Source of the DNA: Leifsonia sp. Root227
GTDB taxonomy: Bacteria > Actinomycetota > Actinomycetes > Actinomycetales > Microbacteriaceae
DNA: 64,000 nucleotides
Direction of reading: 5' to 3'
Assembly (NCBI RefSeq): GCF_001428745.1
Contig: NZ_LMIO01000001.1
Span: 458,818 to 522,817 of the forward strand
The translations under genes were made by a program, and so were the position numbers. The notes below the pieces were generated by a model. That model searched no databases, was not told the origin of the DNA, and saw nothing but the letters and a program-made list of their open reading frames with translations. Shown here piece after piece: positions 26,504-34,987 of this stretch; within the stretch, counting starts at the first letter, position 1; each line of letters begins with the position of its first letter.

Positions 26504-26674
26504 CGCTTGAGGGTCCGACTCATTCGACGTGCTCGGGAAGAGTCTCGCTCGTTGCGCGTCCTACGCGTCGAAGGCTGTCCATCGCGAGCTGTTTCACATG
26601 GTTCATTGCTAAGGCCGTGGACGGAACGAGCTGCGCCGACGGCGCGACTCGCTGGTAGACAGGGATGGGCAAGC

Positions 26675-27151
26675 ATGGCGACGGAGTGGCAGTTCGAGTG
26701 TCTCGGATGGCGGGCGTTCCAGGACCTGTGCGCAACTGTCCTTCGAACCGTATTCGGACAGTCAGTCCAGTAGTTTGAAGCTGGTGCGGACGCGGGACGT
26801 GATGGAGCTTTCCGAGGCCGGTGGCGAGATGGCCTAGAAGATGAAGGCCTAACCGGCAACTTCGTAATTCAGGCGAAGTTCACTTCTGTTCCTGGCGCGA
26901 CGTTGAGCCTGTCCGATATTGCGTCGGAACTGGACAAAGTTGAGTCGCTGGTCAAACGAGGACTGTGCGACGTGTACATCCTGATGACAAACGCGAGAGT
27001 GACCGGGAGCGCCAACGAGAAAATCCGTGCAATTTGGACTGCGAAGAGCTGTGCTGCTAATCGATGCGCCGCGGCAAGATGGGACGCCGGGCCACTTTGC
27101 GCCAAACTGAGATCCCATTTGACTCCGCGCGGAAGATTCCGTGCCAAATGA
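26675..27151 (+). pseudogene. Broken Mrr-like nuclease of a STAND-type defence protein
   Basis: From the ATG at 26675 the frame gives FECLGWRAFQDLCATVLRT, an in-frame TAG at 26771, then FEAGADAGRDGAFRGRW, NFVIQAKFTS, LSLSDIASELDKVESLVKRG and DVYILMTNARVTGSANEKIR. GxDxGRDG...QxKF is the PD-(D/E)xK core of Mrr-type restriction nucleases. The whole matches the N-terminus of restriction-endonuclease/nSTAND3 NTPase proteins, which are usually many hundreds of residues long. Here the reading ends in unrelated sequence after about 130 codons and the NTPase part is absent. Clearly inactive as a full system; the nuclease start is still in one frame apart from the TAG. Confidence 0.7.
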
Positions 27152-27620
27152 TGTCCCACGGCTTGGTTTCGTCATTGGCAATACAAAAGGGCGAACGTAC
27201 GAGGTGAGTTCTTCCATCGGCAGCCAGTCGAGTAAGGACGTCGGACCTGAAATTGTGAAGTCAGGTCGAAATGTCTTCTGTCGATGCCGCGACGATAACT
27301 CAGCCTCATTCAGCGAAAGCCTGATCCGCAGCGGCGAGATCGCTGCGCGAGTCGGGTGGCCTCTCAGCACGTTGGGGAACGCGTTTGGGATAACCGCAGG
27401 GAGCGTTATGGCCAGACGAGTCGGAGCGGGGCGCGGAGGCGATGCCCTCGAACCACTATTCGGGGGCCTCTAACACCGTTCCCCACGAGTCCGATCGTTG
27501 TACAGATCCGCTGGGTGAGCAGTACTGTCTAATGAACTTCCGCTGCCAGCGGTGAATTGTCGGAATTGCCATGTCTGAGAGTCTGTAGCAATAAAGATTA
27601 GTTGAGTGTGGTCAGAACGG
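27152..27620. other. Intergenic stretch without recognisable gene
   Basis: About 470 nt between the broken nuclease and the triosephosphate-isomerase-like gene, visibly less GC-rich than the operon to its right. A 110-codon frame at 27141-27473 has no recognisable pattern. No terminator-like hairpin was found after the gene ending at 27621. Confidence 0.4.
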
Positions 27621-28406
27621 CTAAGTCGCGAGAGCGTCAATTTCGTTGAGTACAGACGTTAGCGTGCGAGGGTCGTGGGCGTAGCGACCGAGGAAGACGC
27701 CATCGACCGCGGAGGTCGTGTCGGCCAGTTCCGTGAGGGTTCCTGGACGGGCGCTTCCGCCGTACAGCAGTGTCGGGCGGTGTCCGGATTCCGCTCCCCA
27801 GAGCGCTAGGGCATCGAGAACCTGCGCGATATGCGCGGTAGAAGCTGGCTGCTGGCGCCCGATCGCCCAGTGCGGCTCGTAAGCCACGATCCACGGGCGC
27901 ATCTCGCCCGGCGTGGCGCCGGCGAAAGCGGCGTCGATCTGCGTCACGACTTCCAGGGCGGCGAGGGGGGCTGATGTGTGCTCGGGCTCTCCAACGCACA
28001 CGAGAGGTTGGAGCCCGTGACGTGCAGATGTCGCCGCTTTGGCGGCGACGATCTCATCGGTTTCCCCGAACAGTCGTCGCCGCTCGGCGTGACCGATCTC
28101 GACGACGGAGCAGCCGACCTCGACGAGCTGTCCGGCGCCGACCTCGCCGGTGAAGGCACCCGCGTCTTCCCAGAAGACATCCTGGGCGGCGAGTCGGATG
28201 CGGCTGCCCGTGAGAGCGCCCGCGACCGCGGGCAGTGCGGGGAAGGACGGCGCAACAAAAATATCGGTCGCCGCAGCGGCGGGGTGGTTCCGGGCGATTC
28301 GCGCCAGCGAAGCGGCCCACGATGCAGATTCTGCCACGCCCATGTAGAGCTTTAGGCTGATTCCGATCGTGAACTGCCTCTCGCCTCGTTCCGCCGCTGC
28401 GGACAT
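27621..28406 (-). CDS. Triosephosphate isomerase homologue (possible tetrulose-phosphate isomerase)
   Basis: A 261-residue TIM-type isomerase. The catalytic residues are kept: K19 (GISLKLYM), H106 (EIGHAERR) and E177 (VAYEPHWAIG). However, the usual NWK, GHSERR and YEPVWAIGTG strings are altered to SLK, GHAERR and YEPHWAIGRQ, so this is a specialised paralogue rather than the glycolytic enzyme. Its ATG overlaps the RpiB stop by one base. Tpi-like plus RpiB-like pairs convert L-erythrulose-1-P to D-erythrulose-4-P and then D-erythrose-4-P in the known Brucella and mycobacterial erythritol routes; the pairing here suggests a similar tetrose or pentose task. Confidence 0.82.
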   Translation of the reverse strand: MSAAAERGERQFTIGISLKLYMGVAESASWAASLARIARNHPAAAATDIFVAPSFPALPAVAGALTGSRIRLAAQDVFWEDAGAFTGEVGAGQLVEVGCSVVEIGHAERRRLFGETDEIVAAKAATSARHGLQPLVCVGEPEHTSAPLAALEVVTQIDAAFAGATPGEMRPWIVAYEPHWAIGRQQPASTAHIAQVLDALALWGAESGHRPTLLYGGSARPGTLTELADTTSAVDGVFLGRYAHDPRTLTSVLNEIDALAT

Positions 28407-28882
28407 CACAGGTCCGCCGTCGGGCGGTGCTCGAAGCGTTCGATGACCGCGACCTTTTCGGCGGAAGGGCTCTGCGGGTCGAATCGATAGTCTAGCCATT
28501 CGCGGACGAGGCGGCGCGCGAGCTCTAGGCCGACCACCCGTTCGCCGACGCAAAGAACCTGCGCATTGTTGGAAAGGACGGAGCGCTCAACGGAGAAAGA
28601 GTCGTGCGCTGTCACCGCGCGAATGCCCGGCACCTTGTTCGCCGAGATGGCGACGCCGAGGCCAGTGCCGCAGACCAGGAGGGCACGGTCAGCCTGACCG
28701 GAGGCGACGAGTTGGGCGGCTTCGATCGCGACGTCCGGGTACGGTGTGTGACCGTCGTGGCCCACACCGACGTCGGTGACCTCGGCCACCAGATCGCTGA
28801 CGGCGAGGTCGGCTTTGAGGGCCTCCTTGTAGCGGAAGCCTGCGTCGTCGGAGCCGACGACGATTCGGAGTGGTTCAGGCAT
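28406..28882 (-). CDS. RpiB-family sugar-phosphate isomerase
   Basis: A 158-residue member of the ribose-5-phosphate isomerase B family. The start is placed at the ATG at 28882 ([15 protein letters not shown]), which overlaps the end of the Prs-like gene by 8 nt. The catalytic Cys is C71 in [16 protein letters not shown], and the anion-binding SDDAG is a variant of the common SDHAG. Family members interconvert ribose/ribulose-5-P, allose-6-P or erythrose/erythrulose-4-P. In this operon it is coupled to a Tpi-like enzyme, so D-erythrulose-4-P isomerase is one possible role (inference). Confidence 0.85.
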   Translation of the reverse strand: MPEPLRIVVGSDDAGFRYKEALKADLAVSDLVAEVTDVGVGHDGHTPYPDVAIEAAQLVASGQADRALLVCGTGLGVAISANKVPGIRAVTAHDSFSVERSVLSNNAQVLCVGERVVGLELARRLVREWLDYRFDPQSPSAEKVAVIERFEHRPTADL

Positions 28883-29840
28883 GGTCTCTCCTTTCCGAGA
28901 GGGAATCGTGGAACAGACTGCTGACGGATTCACCGCTGTGGATGCGGCGCACGGCCTCCGCGAAGGCGGGGGCGACGGAAATGACCGTCAGTCGGTCGTC
29001 TCCGTGCCGCGACGGAACGGTGTCCGTGGTCACCACCTCGCTCACCCTGCCGGTCGCCAGGATGCGCCCTAGCGCGTCGTTGGCGAACAGCCCGTGGGTG
29101 CAGGCCACCCTGATGCTCGCGGCGCCCCCGCGGTCGAGCAGGTCGATGACGGCGAGCACCGTGCTGCCGTTAGCGACCTCGTCGTCCAGAACGATCACGT
29201 CGCGTCCGTCCACTTCGCCGATCAGCGAGGTAATCTCCACTCGGTCGCCGTCGAGTCGCTGCTTGGCGCCTGCGGCGACCGGTGTGCCGAGCATGCGGGC
29301 GAACGTCGTCGCCGTCTTGGCATTGCCGAGGTCGGGCGAGACGACCGTCGTCGAACTCAGATCCCGCGTGTGGAAATGTTCGGCCAGCTCGCTGAGCGCG
29401 TGTAGCTGATCGGTCGGCACGCGGAAGAACGCGTGCACCTGGGGAGCGTGTAGGGACATTGTGAGCACCCTGTCGACGCCGGCGGTCGTCAGCAGGTCGG
29501 CGACCAGGCGACCCCCGATCGAGATCCTCGGGGCGTCCTTCTTATCGGACCTCGCATACGCGAAGTGCGGCATCACCGCTGTGACCCGCGCCGCGGAAGC
29601 GCCTTTGGCCGCGTCGACCATGAGGAGGAGCTCCATCAGGTTCTCCTGCACCGGCGCTACGAGCGGCTGCACGAGGTACACATCCCGCTCGCGGCAGTTC
29701 TCAAGGAGCTGAACCTGGAGACAATCGTTCGCGAACCGCGACAGGCGGCTCCGCCCGAGACGCACACCGAGTCGCTCGCACATCGCCTCGGCAAACCCCA
29801 CACCGGCGCTACCTGCGAACACCTCTACCGAGCCGCGCAC
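28875..29840 (-). CDS. Ribose-phosphate diphosphokinase (Prs) homologue in a catabolic operon
   Basis: A 321-residue relative of PRPP synthetase, beginning at the GTG at 29840, 2 nt past the NagB-like stop. It has [20 protein letters not shown] at the N-terminus, the catalytic flexible loop region [29 protein letters not shown] and the PRPP loop [13 protein letters not shown]. The loop differs from the usual DDxxDTxGT by ANGST. A housekeeping Prs would not be expected between a sugar isomerase-like gene and RpiB, so this is likely a specialised pyrophosphokinase or a phosphoribosyl-compound enzyme. Its reaction here is not known to me. Confidence 0.78.
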   Translation of the reverse strand: MRGSVEVFAGSAGVGFAEAMCERLGVRLGRSRLSRFANDCLQVQLLENCRERDVYLVQPLVAPVQENLMELLLMVDAAKGASAARVTAVMPHFAYARSDKKDAPRISIGGRLVADLLTTAGVDRVLTMSLHAPQVHAFFRVPTDQLHALSELAEHFHTRDLSSTTVVSPDLGNAKTATTFARMLGTPVAAGAKQRLDGDRVEITSLIGEVDGRDVIVLDDEVANGSTVLAVIDLLDRGGAASIRVACTHGLFANDALGRILATGRVSEVVTTDTVPSRHGDDRLTVISVAPAFAEAVRRIHSGESVSSLFHDSLSERRDHA

Positions 29841-29842
29841 CT

Positions 29843-30772
29843 TCAGGCCATCGCGATCACGACATCGTCCGCGACGGAGCCGAGGAGCGTGTAGTCGGTG
29901 GGACGTAACTGCAGCAGTGTGCCAGGCACGAACTCGCTGACCGGGCCGAAGGCCACGAGCCTGGCGATGAAACGCTGCCACGATGCGCCGGCACCTAGGT
30001 CGCCGTCGAGCCAGAACGAGCGGTGCCGCGCGCCAAGAATCTCCCTGGGTCCGATGGTGTTAGCCTTCGGCGGCACCCACGACCAGTCGCTGGAAAAAGA
30101 GTGGAGCGCGTTCTGCATGATTGTCATCGGATGCAGTTCCACCAGGCGTGCGCCGGCCTGCTGGTAGGCATCCAGGTCGCCGGCGAACTCGTGTCCGAGC
30201 TGTGGCTCCCAGAACGCGATGTGACCGCCCCACCCGATGCCGCCGTAGCAGACGTCCGCTCCGCCGAGGCCGGCGATCGCGTCGCTGTAGCCGCCGATGG
30301 TGTCGGTGGTCGGGAAATGGATCTGCTCGATGGGCGGGCGCAGCTCGGGGTCGATCAGGTCGAAGAAGTTCGAGAACATCGCGGCCTGGAAGGATCCCGC
30401 CCAGGTGAGTGGTGCCGTGACGCCGTCCTCGTTCGCATACTCGTCCATGTTGAACGTGTGCACGTGGGTAAGCGAGATGCGTTCGCGGTTGATGCGCTCA
30501 GCGGCCATCGCGTAGTGGGGAACCGGTCCGCAGGGCAGGATGGCGACGTGGCGTCGGCCCTCGTCGCGGGCGGCGACGATCCTGTCGACGATGTCGTCGG
30601 CGAACCGGCGGTAGAAGGCAGTCCTGTCGTCTTCCACCGCGATCTGAAAGTCGGGGTTCGGGTGTGCGGTCAGGTCTTCGCGTCGGATGGCGCGGACGCG
30701 TTCGCACGCCTCGACGTCACGGAACTCGACGAAGGCGGCAGGGGAGTATTGGAATCCGGAATGGTCAGTCAT
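29843..30772 (-). CDS. NagB/6-phosphogluconolactonase-fold protein with altered active site
   Basis: A 309-residue protein of the glucosamine-6-phosphate deaminase family. The fold signature is present (VAILPCGPVPHYAMAAERI; HTFNMDEYA), but the catalytic string GxDGHIAFNEP is replaced by GGIGWGGHIAFWEP. The proton-relay Asp becomes Gly and the Asn becomes Trp. It is also longer than typical 240-270-residue NagB at its N-terminus. It may be a different sugar-phosphate isomerase or lactonase, or have lost classical deaminase activity. It stands between a Gfo/Idh dehydrogenase and the Prs-like gene, 14 nt and 2 nt away. Confidence 0.78.
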   Translation of the reverse strand: MTDHSGFQYSPAAFVEFRDVEACERVRAIRREDLTAHPNPDFQIAVEDDRTAFYRRFADDIVDRIVAARDEGRRHVAILPCGPVPHYAMAAERINRERISLTHVHTFNMDEYANEDGVTAPLTWAGSFQAAMFSNFFDLIDPELRPPIEQIHFPTTDTIGGYSDAIAGLGGADVCYGGIGWGGHIAFWEPQLGHEFAGDLDAYQQAGARLVELHPMTIMQNALHSFSSDWSWVPPKANTIGPREILGARHRSFWLDGDLGAGASWQRFIARLVAFGPVSEFVPGTLLQLRPTDYTLLGSVADDVVIAMA

Positions 30773-30786
30773 GTCGATCCTGTCGA

Positions 30787-31788
30787 TCAGCGCACCGCGA
30801 GGGCGGTGCTGTCGGCGGCTGAGCGGTGGGCGAGTTCCACCGCGCGCGTGATGAGGGCGCCGTGCCGGGCATCGGGCCCGACCGGCTTCCCGGAGAGGAG
30901 GCCCCGTGCCCAGGACCGAACCATCCAGGCTGCCATGCTCTGCTCCTCACCGTCGATCTCCTCGGGGAGGAGGCCGACGGTCGAGAAGCGCTTCGGCGAG
31001 GCCACGCGCACTCCCTGGTCGCTGTTGTCGATGCTGAACGAGCCGCGTGTGCCGGTGACGTCGACGCGGAAGTCGACGATCGACGGGCGTCCCTCCGGCA
31101 GCACCCACTCCGTGCGCAGATTCGCGATCGCCGACTCGCCGAGCTCGAACAGTGCGTGCACAGCATCCCAAGTGTCGACTCCACGCGAGGCGAGCTCGCC
31201 TCGGCGTCCGCGGGCCACGACCGACCGCGGCGCGGCGTCAGCGATCCACATCGCCAGATCCAGCACGTGCGGCATGAGGAACCATGCCGGTGAACTGGAT
31301 GCGGCCCACGAGAGCATCTGCGTCGGCACGAAGTATGTGTTGGAGAGGACGGCCGTGACGGAGACGATGTCGCCGAGCTCGCCGGCCGCGACCGCGCGCC
31401 GGACCTTGCGGAAGACGGGATTCCAGCGGTTCTCGAACGCGACGAAACAGCTCACGCCGGCGGACTCGACCGCGGAGACGATCGCCGCCGCGTCCTCCGC
31501 AGAGGTGGCGATTGGCTTCTCGATCATGAGCTGGAGTCCGGCCGCCGCCGCGTCAACGGCGACGGCACGGTGCGCGAAGTCCGGAGTGGCGACGATCAGC
31601 GCATCCAGTCCGCTCGCGATGAGTTCGCCGTGACTCGACAGGATGGGCCCGTCGAAGACGGCCGCAGCGCGCTCGCGCGCTCCCGCAGAGGGGTCACACA
31701 TTCCGACGAGCTCCACGCCGGGCTCGCCGGAGAGCGCCCTCGCGAAGAGTTGGCCGCGGATGCCGCAGCCTGCGATTCCGATCCTCAT
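30787..31788 (-). CDS. Gfo/Idh/MocA-family oxidoreductase
   Basis: A 333-residue NAD(P)-dependent sugar dehydrogenase. The N-terminal Rossmann fold reads IGIAGCGIRGQLFARAL, and the family-defining EKP motif is in LMIEKPIATSAEDAAA. The C-terminal alpha/beta domain includes WFLMPHVLDLAMWIAD, where the His is the likely substrate-binding residue. Such enzymes oxidise ring hydroxyls of inositols, amino sugars and keto-sugars. The start overlaps the PIG-L stop by 4 nt, so it probably acts on the deacetylated compound. Confidence 0.88.
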   Translation of the reverse strand: MRIGIAGCGIRGQLFARALSGEPGVELVGMCDPSAGARERAAAVFDGPILSSHGELIASGLDALIVATPDFAHRAVAVDAAAAGLQLMIEKPIATSAEDAAAIVSAVESAGVSCFVAFENRWNPVFRKVRRAVAAGELGDIVSVTAVLSNTYFVPTQMLSWAASSSPAWFLMPHVLDLAMWIADAAPRSVVARGRRGELASRGVDTWDAVHALFELGESAIANLRTEWVLPEGRPSIVDFRVDVTGTRGSFSIDNSDQGVRVASPKRFSTVGLLPEEIDGEEQSMAAWMVRSWARGLLSGKPVGPDARHGALITRAVELAHRSAADSTALAVR

Positions 31789-32639
31789 CGTCCGCTCCTG
31801 TCCTCACGTGTGTACGGGTGTGCCGTCAAGCCGCGTTCGTAGTCCTCGTCAATGAAGGAAACATCCGAAAGCGCCTCCGCCAGTGGGTCAGCGCCGGCTG
31901 TCCCGAATCCGATGTGCGAGTGCCTGCGCCAGCCTTCGGCAACGTCATATCGTCTTGACTGGCGGCCGACGGTGCGTGCGACCTCGTCCATTTCGGCCGT
32001 GAATGATCCGAAGCCCTGCGTATCGTCGAGCCACTGGGCCTGTGTGCGATGGCGGCTGAGCGCTTCGCGCTTGCGATCCTGGACGCTCGCGGTGTCCACG
32101 TAAAGACCGGGATAAACGAGGCGCCGCAGCATGTCGTGAAGGCCGTGCGGCTGCGCGTGATAGACGGTCACGTCGTCCAGGTACGCGGGAACCGGGGGCG
32201 TCGACTGGAAGTTGGGCATGTTGCGGTTGAACGCAGCGCTCGCAGTGACCCTGGACGTCTCGATGTGGTCGTCCATGTAGTCGTCGGGCGCCTGGGTCAG
32301 GATGACCGACGGGCGCACCTCGCGGAGTACCGCCGTGATCCGGCGCACCAGGTCGACCGAGTAGACAATCTCGATGTCGTTGACGACGCTCGGGTGCCAG
32401 ACCGCGCCGAGCGACTCCGCTCCGGCACGCGCCTCGTCGGCGCGGAGCTGGACGATTTCCTCCATGCGGTGCGTCGTACTGCCAACGTAGCCGTTGGCGA
32501 CGGTCATGTAATGGGTCTCCCAGCCGCGGTCGGCGAGGAGGGCGAGCGTGCCGCCCATCATGAACTCGATGTCGTCGGCGTGGGCGGCGATCGCGAACGC
32601 GACGGGCCGGACGTGCTGTTGGTTCAGGGGGTCTGCCAT
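31785..32639 (-). CDS. PIG-L/LmbE-family deacetylase
   Basis: A 284-residue zinc-dependent N-deacetylase of the PIG-L family, the first gene of the leftward operon. The metal/catalytic motif AHxDD appears as AIAAHADDIEFMMGG and the second metal region as DDYMDDHIETSR, in place of the more common HPDH. The family removes N-acetyl groups from GlcNAc-containing compounds. With the Gfo/Idh and NagB-fold proteins downstream this hints at an N-acetylated amino-sugar derivative, whereas the Tpi/RpiB genes hint at a short-chain sugar. The substrate may contain both parts. Confidence 0.85.
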   Translation of the reverse strand: MADPLNQQHVRPVAFAIAAHADDIEFMMGGTLALLADRGWETHYMTVANGYVGSTTHRMEEIVQLRADEARAGAESLGAVWHPSVVNDIEIVYSVDLVRRITAVLREVRPSVILTQAPDDYMDDHIETSRVTASAAFNRNMPNFQSTPPVPAYLDDVTVYHAQPHGLHDMLRRLVYPGLYVDTASVQDRKREALSRHRTQAQWLDDTQGFGSFTAEMDEVARTVGRQSRRYDVAEGWRRHSHIGFGTAGADPLAEALSDVSFIDEDYERGLTAHPYTREDRSGR

Positions 32640-32951
32640 GCCAGTGTCCTCTCGGTCTTTGAAACAGAAGAGTACGTGAAAATCTCGAATCGCGTGTTAA
32701 TTTCTGGTATCGGAAGTTAAAACCCAGATCAAGCGCCTAATTGCCGCCGATGAGCGAGAGAATTGTCTCGTGGAGCGGTGGGTGCACGCCCCAGAAAGGC
32801 GGGTCCCGATCCGCGTTCCAGGGGGAGACGAAACACAATCTTTACATTCGTCTTGTTGACTTATCAGCGCATTTGGTAGTTGTGTGTCCTTCAACCTCGC
32901 AAGCCTTCATCGCAGAAGGCTGGAGTTCCCCGCCCGAATCGAAGGATGGAA
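32640..32951. other. Divergent promoter region between the deacetylase and ABC operons
   Basis: About 310 nt without a gene, partly AT-rich (around 32690-32740 and 32840-32880), between two operons transcribed away from each other. TTTACA (32841-32846) and TTGACT (32856-32861) could be -35 boxes for the rightward operon, but no matching -10 at 16-18 nt is convincing. Shared control of the two operons is likely from the arrangement. Confidence 0.4.
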
Positions 32952-34001
32952 ATGGCTACACACTCACCAGCGATGCGCGACCATCTCGCATCGGCAGCCG
33001 TTGGACAGGCCGCCGACCCGAGAAGGTTCCGCGCCTTCGTCTCGCGACATCGTCGCGACTTCGCCCTCCCCGCGGTCCTCCTGGCCGAGATCGTCCTCTG
33101 GTCGATCCTCGCGCCGTCGTTCCTCACGCAGGCGAATCTCATCAACATCATCCGAGCGTCGTCGACCGTCGGGATCATGGCGGTCGGCATGACGTTCGTC
33201 ATCCTGACAGCGGGCATCGACCTCTCCGTCGGTAGCCTGGTCAGCTTCGTGGGGATGGCCTGCGCCACGACGCTCGCACTCGGGGGGAACGCGCTCGTCG
33301 TCATTCTGGTCGCTGTGGCCATCGGCGTGCTGTCGGGTCTCGTCAACGGCGTCTTCGTGGCGAAGTTCCACGTGCCTCCGCTGATCACGACACTCGGGAT
33401 GATGTACGTGCTGATCGCGGCCGCCCAGCTGTGGAACAACGGCGGCCCGTTGCCGATGCACGATCCCTTCATCATCTGGCTCGGCTCCGGGTACCTGGGT
33501 CCCGTGCCGATCCCCGTCGTCGTTCTCGTCATCGTGCTCCTGATCGGGTACTGGATCCTCAACCAGACCCGCTTCGGTCGGCACGTGTACGCGGTCGGCG
33601 GCGGCCCGGAGGCCGCCAAGCTCTCCGGCATCCGGATCGATCGCGTGCTGATCGGCGTCTACGTGCTCTCCGGTGTGCTCGCCGCTGTCGCGTCCATCCT
33701 CTATACGGGTCGCCTCGCCACGGCCAGTCCGCTCACCGGTCAAGGCCTCGAGCTGCAGGTCATCGCCGCCGTCGTGGTCGGCGGAGCGAGTCTCTTCGGC
33801 GGCCGCGGCAATCTCCGCGACACGTTCCTCGGTGTGCTGATCCTCACCGTGCTCCAGACCGGTCTCAACTTGATCGGCATCTCCGGCTTCTGGCAGACGA
33901 TGGCTCTCGGCATCGCCCTTCTCGTCGCCGTGCTCCTCTCCCCAGAAGCGTCATTCCAGAAGACGATCACATCCCTGTTCACCAGAAAGGTACCCCGATG
34001 A
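32952..34001 (+). CDS. Ribose-type ABC transporter permease (RbsC-like)
   Basis: A 349-residue permease of the CUT2 class with eight to ten hydrophobic segments. The family hallmarks are MAVGMTFVILTAGIDLSVGS near residue 80, QTRFGRHVYAVGGGPEAAKL and VVGGASLFGGRG. I start it at the ATG at 32952, because the GAAGGA ribosome site touches the in-frame ATG at 32946. Overlaps the lipoprotein gene by ATGA. Imports a monosaccharide, polyol or similar small sugar together with the next two genes. Confidence 0.92.
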   Translation: MATHSPAMRDHLASAAVGQAADPRRFRAFVSRHRRDFALPAVLLAEIVLWSILAPSFLTQANLINIIRASSTVGIMAVGMTFVILTAGIDLSVGSLVSFVGMACATTLALGGNALVVILVAVAIGVLSGLVNGVFVAKFHVPPLITTLGMMYVLIAAAQLWNNGGPLPMHDPFIIWLGSGYLGPVPIPVVVLVIVLLIGYWILNQTRFGRHVYAVGGGPEAAKLSGIRIDRVLIGVYVLSGVLAAVASILYTGRLATASPLTGQGLELQVIAAVVVGGASLFGGRGNLRDTFLGVLILTVLQTGLNLIGISGFWQTMALGIALLVAVLLSPEASFQKTITSLFTRKVPR

Positions 34002-34987
34002 ATACCCACAACACGTTCCACCGACCGCTCGCCGTGGCGAGCGTCGCCGTCGTCGCCGTCTTCGCTCTCTCCGCTTGTTCGGCGGGAGCAGGCTCATCCG
34101 GCGGCGGGGGCCTGACCATCGGCCACAGCTATCAGAATCTCGACAACCAGTTCTTCTCGGACGAACTGGCGGCTGAGAAGTCGCTCGGCAAGTCCCAGGG
34201 CGCGACGATCATCGACACGCAGGCGTCGGACAACCCGGCCACCCAACTCGACAACGTCAATACGCTCATCGCGCGCGGCGTCGACGTCCTCGCCATCGAC
34301 GCTGTCGACCCTCAGGCGATCGTTCCGGCGCTCGACGCGGCGAAGGCGGCGAACATCCCCGTGATCAGCCTCATCGCGAAGCCTGCGTCCGGCGAGTACC
34401 GTTCGCTGGTCTACCTGGACAGCGTGAAGGACGGCTTCAACGCGTGCACCGCGCTGGGCAAGGCGCTGAACGGGAAGGGCAAGGTCATCAACCTGACCGG
34501 ACCGCTGCAGATCCTCGCCGCCAAGCAGCGGGCCGAGGGATGTGGAGAAGCGCTCAAGAAGTTCCCCGGCATCACGGTGGTCGCGGAGGTCAACACCGAC
34601 TACACGCTCCGCGACGCTGAGCAGAAGATGACGGACACCCTGCAGGCGAAGGGTGAAGTCGACGGCGTCTTCGGCGGCAATGACGATGTGGCGCTCGGAG
34701 CCATCCGGGCGATGGTCTCCGCGGGCCAGGACCCGACCAAGAAGGTCATCATCGGCGTGGACGGGACGGCTGCGGCGCTGCAGGCCATCTGCAAGGGCCA
34801 GATGTACCAGACGATGGCCACCTTCCCCAAGGCGGAGGCCGAAATCGTCCTCAAGACCGCCAAGGACATCAAAGCAGGCAAGGACGTGCCGAAGAACGTG
34901 CTGTTTCCCGCCGAGCCCGTCAACCGCGACAACCTCACGGACATGGCGAAGAAGGCCGGCGTCCCGCTGAGCGGCTGCGTCTCGTGA
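33998..34987 (+). CDS. Sugar-binding lipoprotein of the ribose-type ABC transporter
   Basis: A 329-residue periplasmic-binding-protein-like lipoprotein. The signal sequence ends in the lipobox LSAC (Cys27), followed by a Ser/Gly-rich spacer. The mature domain resembles RbsB-like proteins: LIARGVDVLAIDAVDPQAIV, VFGGNDDVALGAIRAM and IIGVDGTAAALQAI. Starts by ATGA overlap with the permease and ends by GTGA overlap with the ATPase. The specificity cannot be read from sequence. Confidence 0.92.
   Translation: MNTHNTFHRPLAVASVAVVAVFALSACSAGAGSSGGGGLTIGHSYQNLDNQFFSDELAAEKSLGKSQGATIIDTQASDNPATQLDNVNTLIARGVDVLAIDAVDPQAIVPALDAAKAANIPVISLIAKPASGEYRSLVYLDSVKDGFNACTALGKALNGKGKVINLTGPLQILAAKQRAEGCGEALKKFPGITVVAEVNTDYTLRDAEQKMTDTLQAKGEVDGVFGGNDDVALGAIRAMVSAGQDPTKKVIIGVDGTAAALQAICKGQMYQTMATFPKAEAEIVLKTAKDIKAGKDVPKNVLFPAEPVNRDNLTDMAKKAGVPLSGCVS

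Noticed and set aside
26849..27370. 173-codon minus-strand frame in the 26.8-27.4 kb gap, considered as a transposase or integrase relic
   Set aside because: Its right part is antisense to the nuclease pseudogene and no DDE, HTH or integrase motif is visible.
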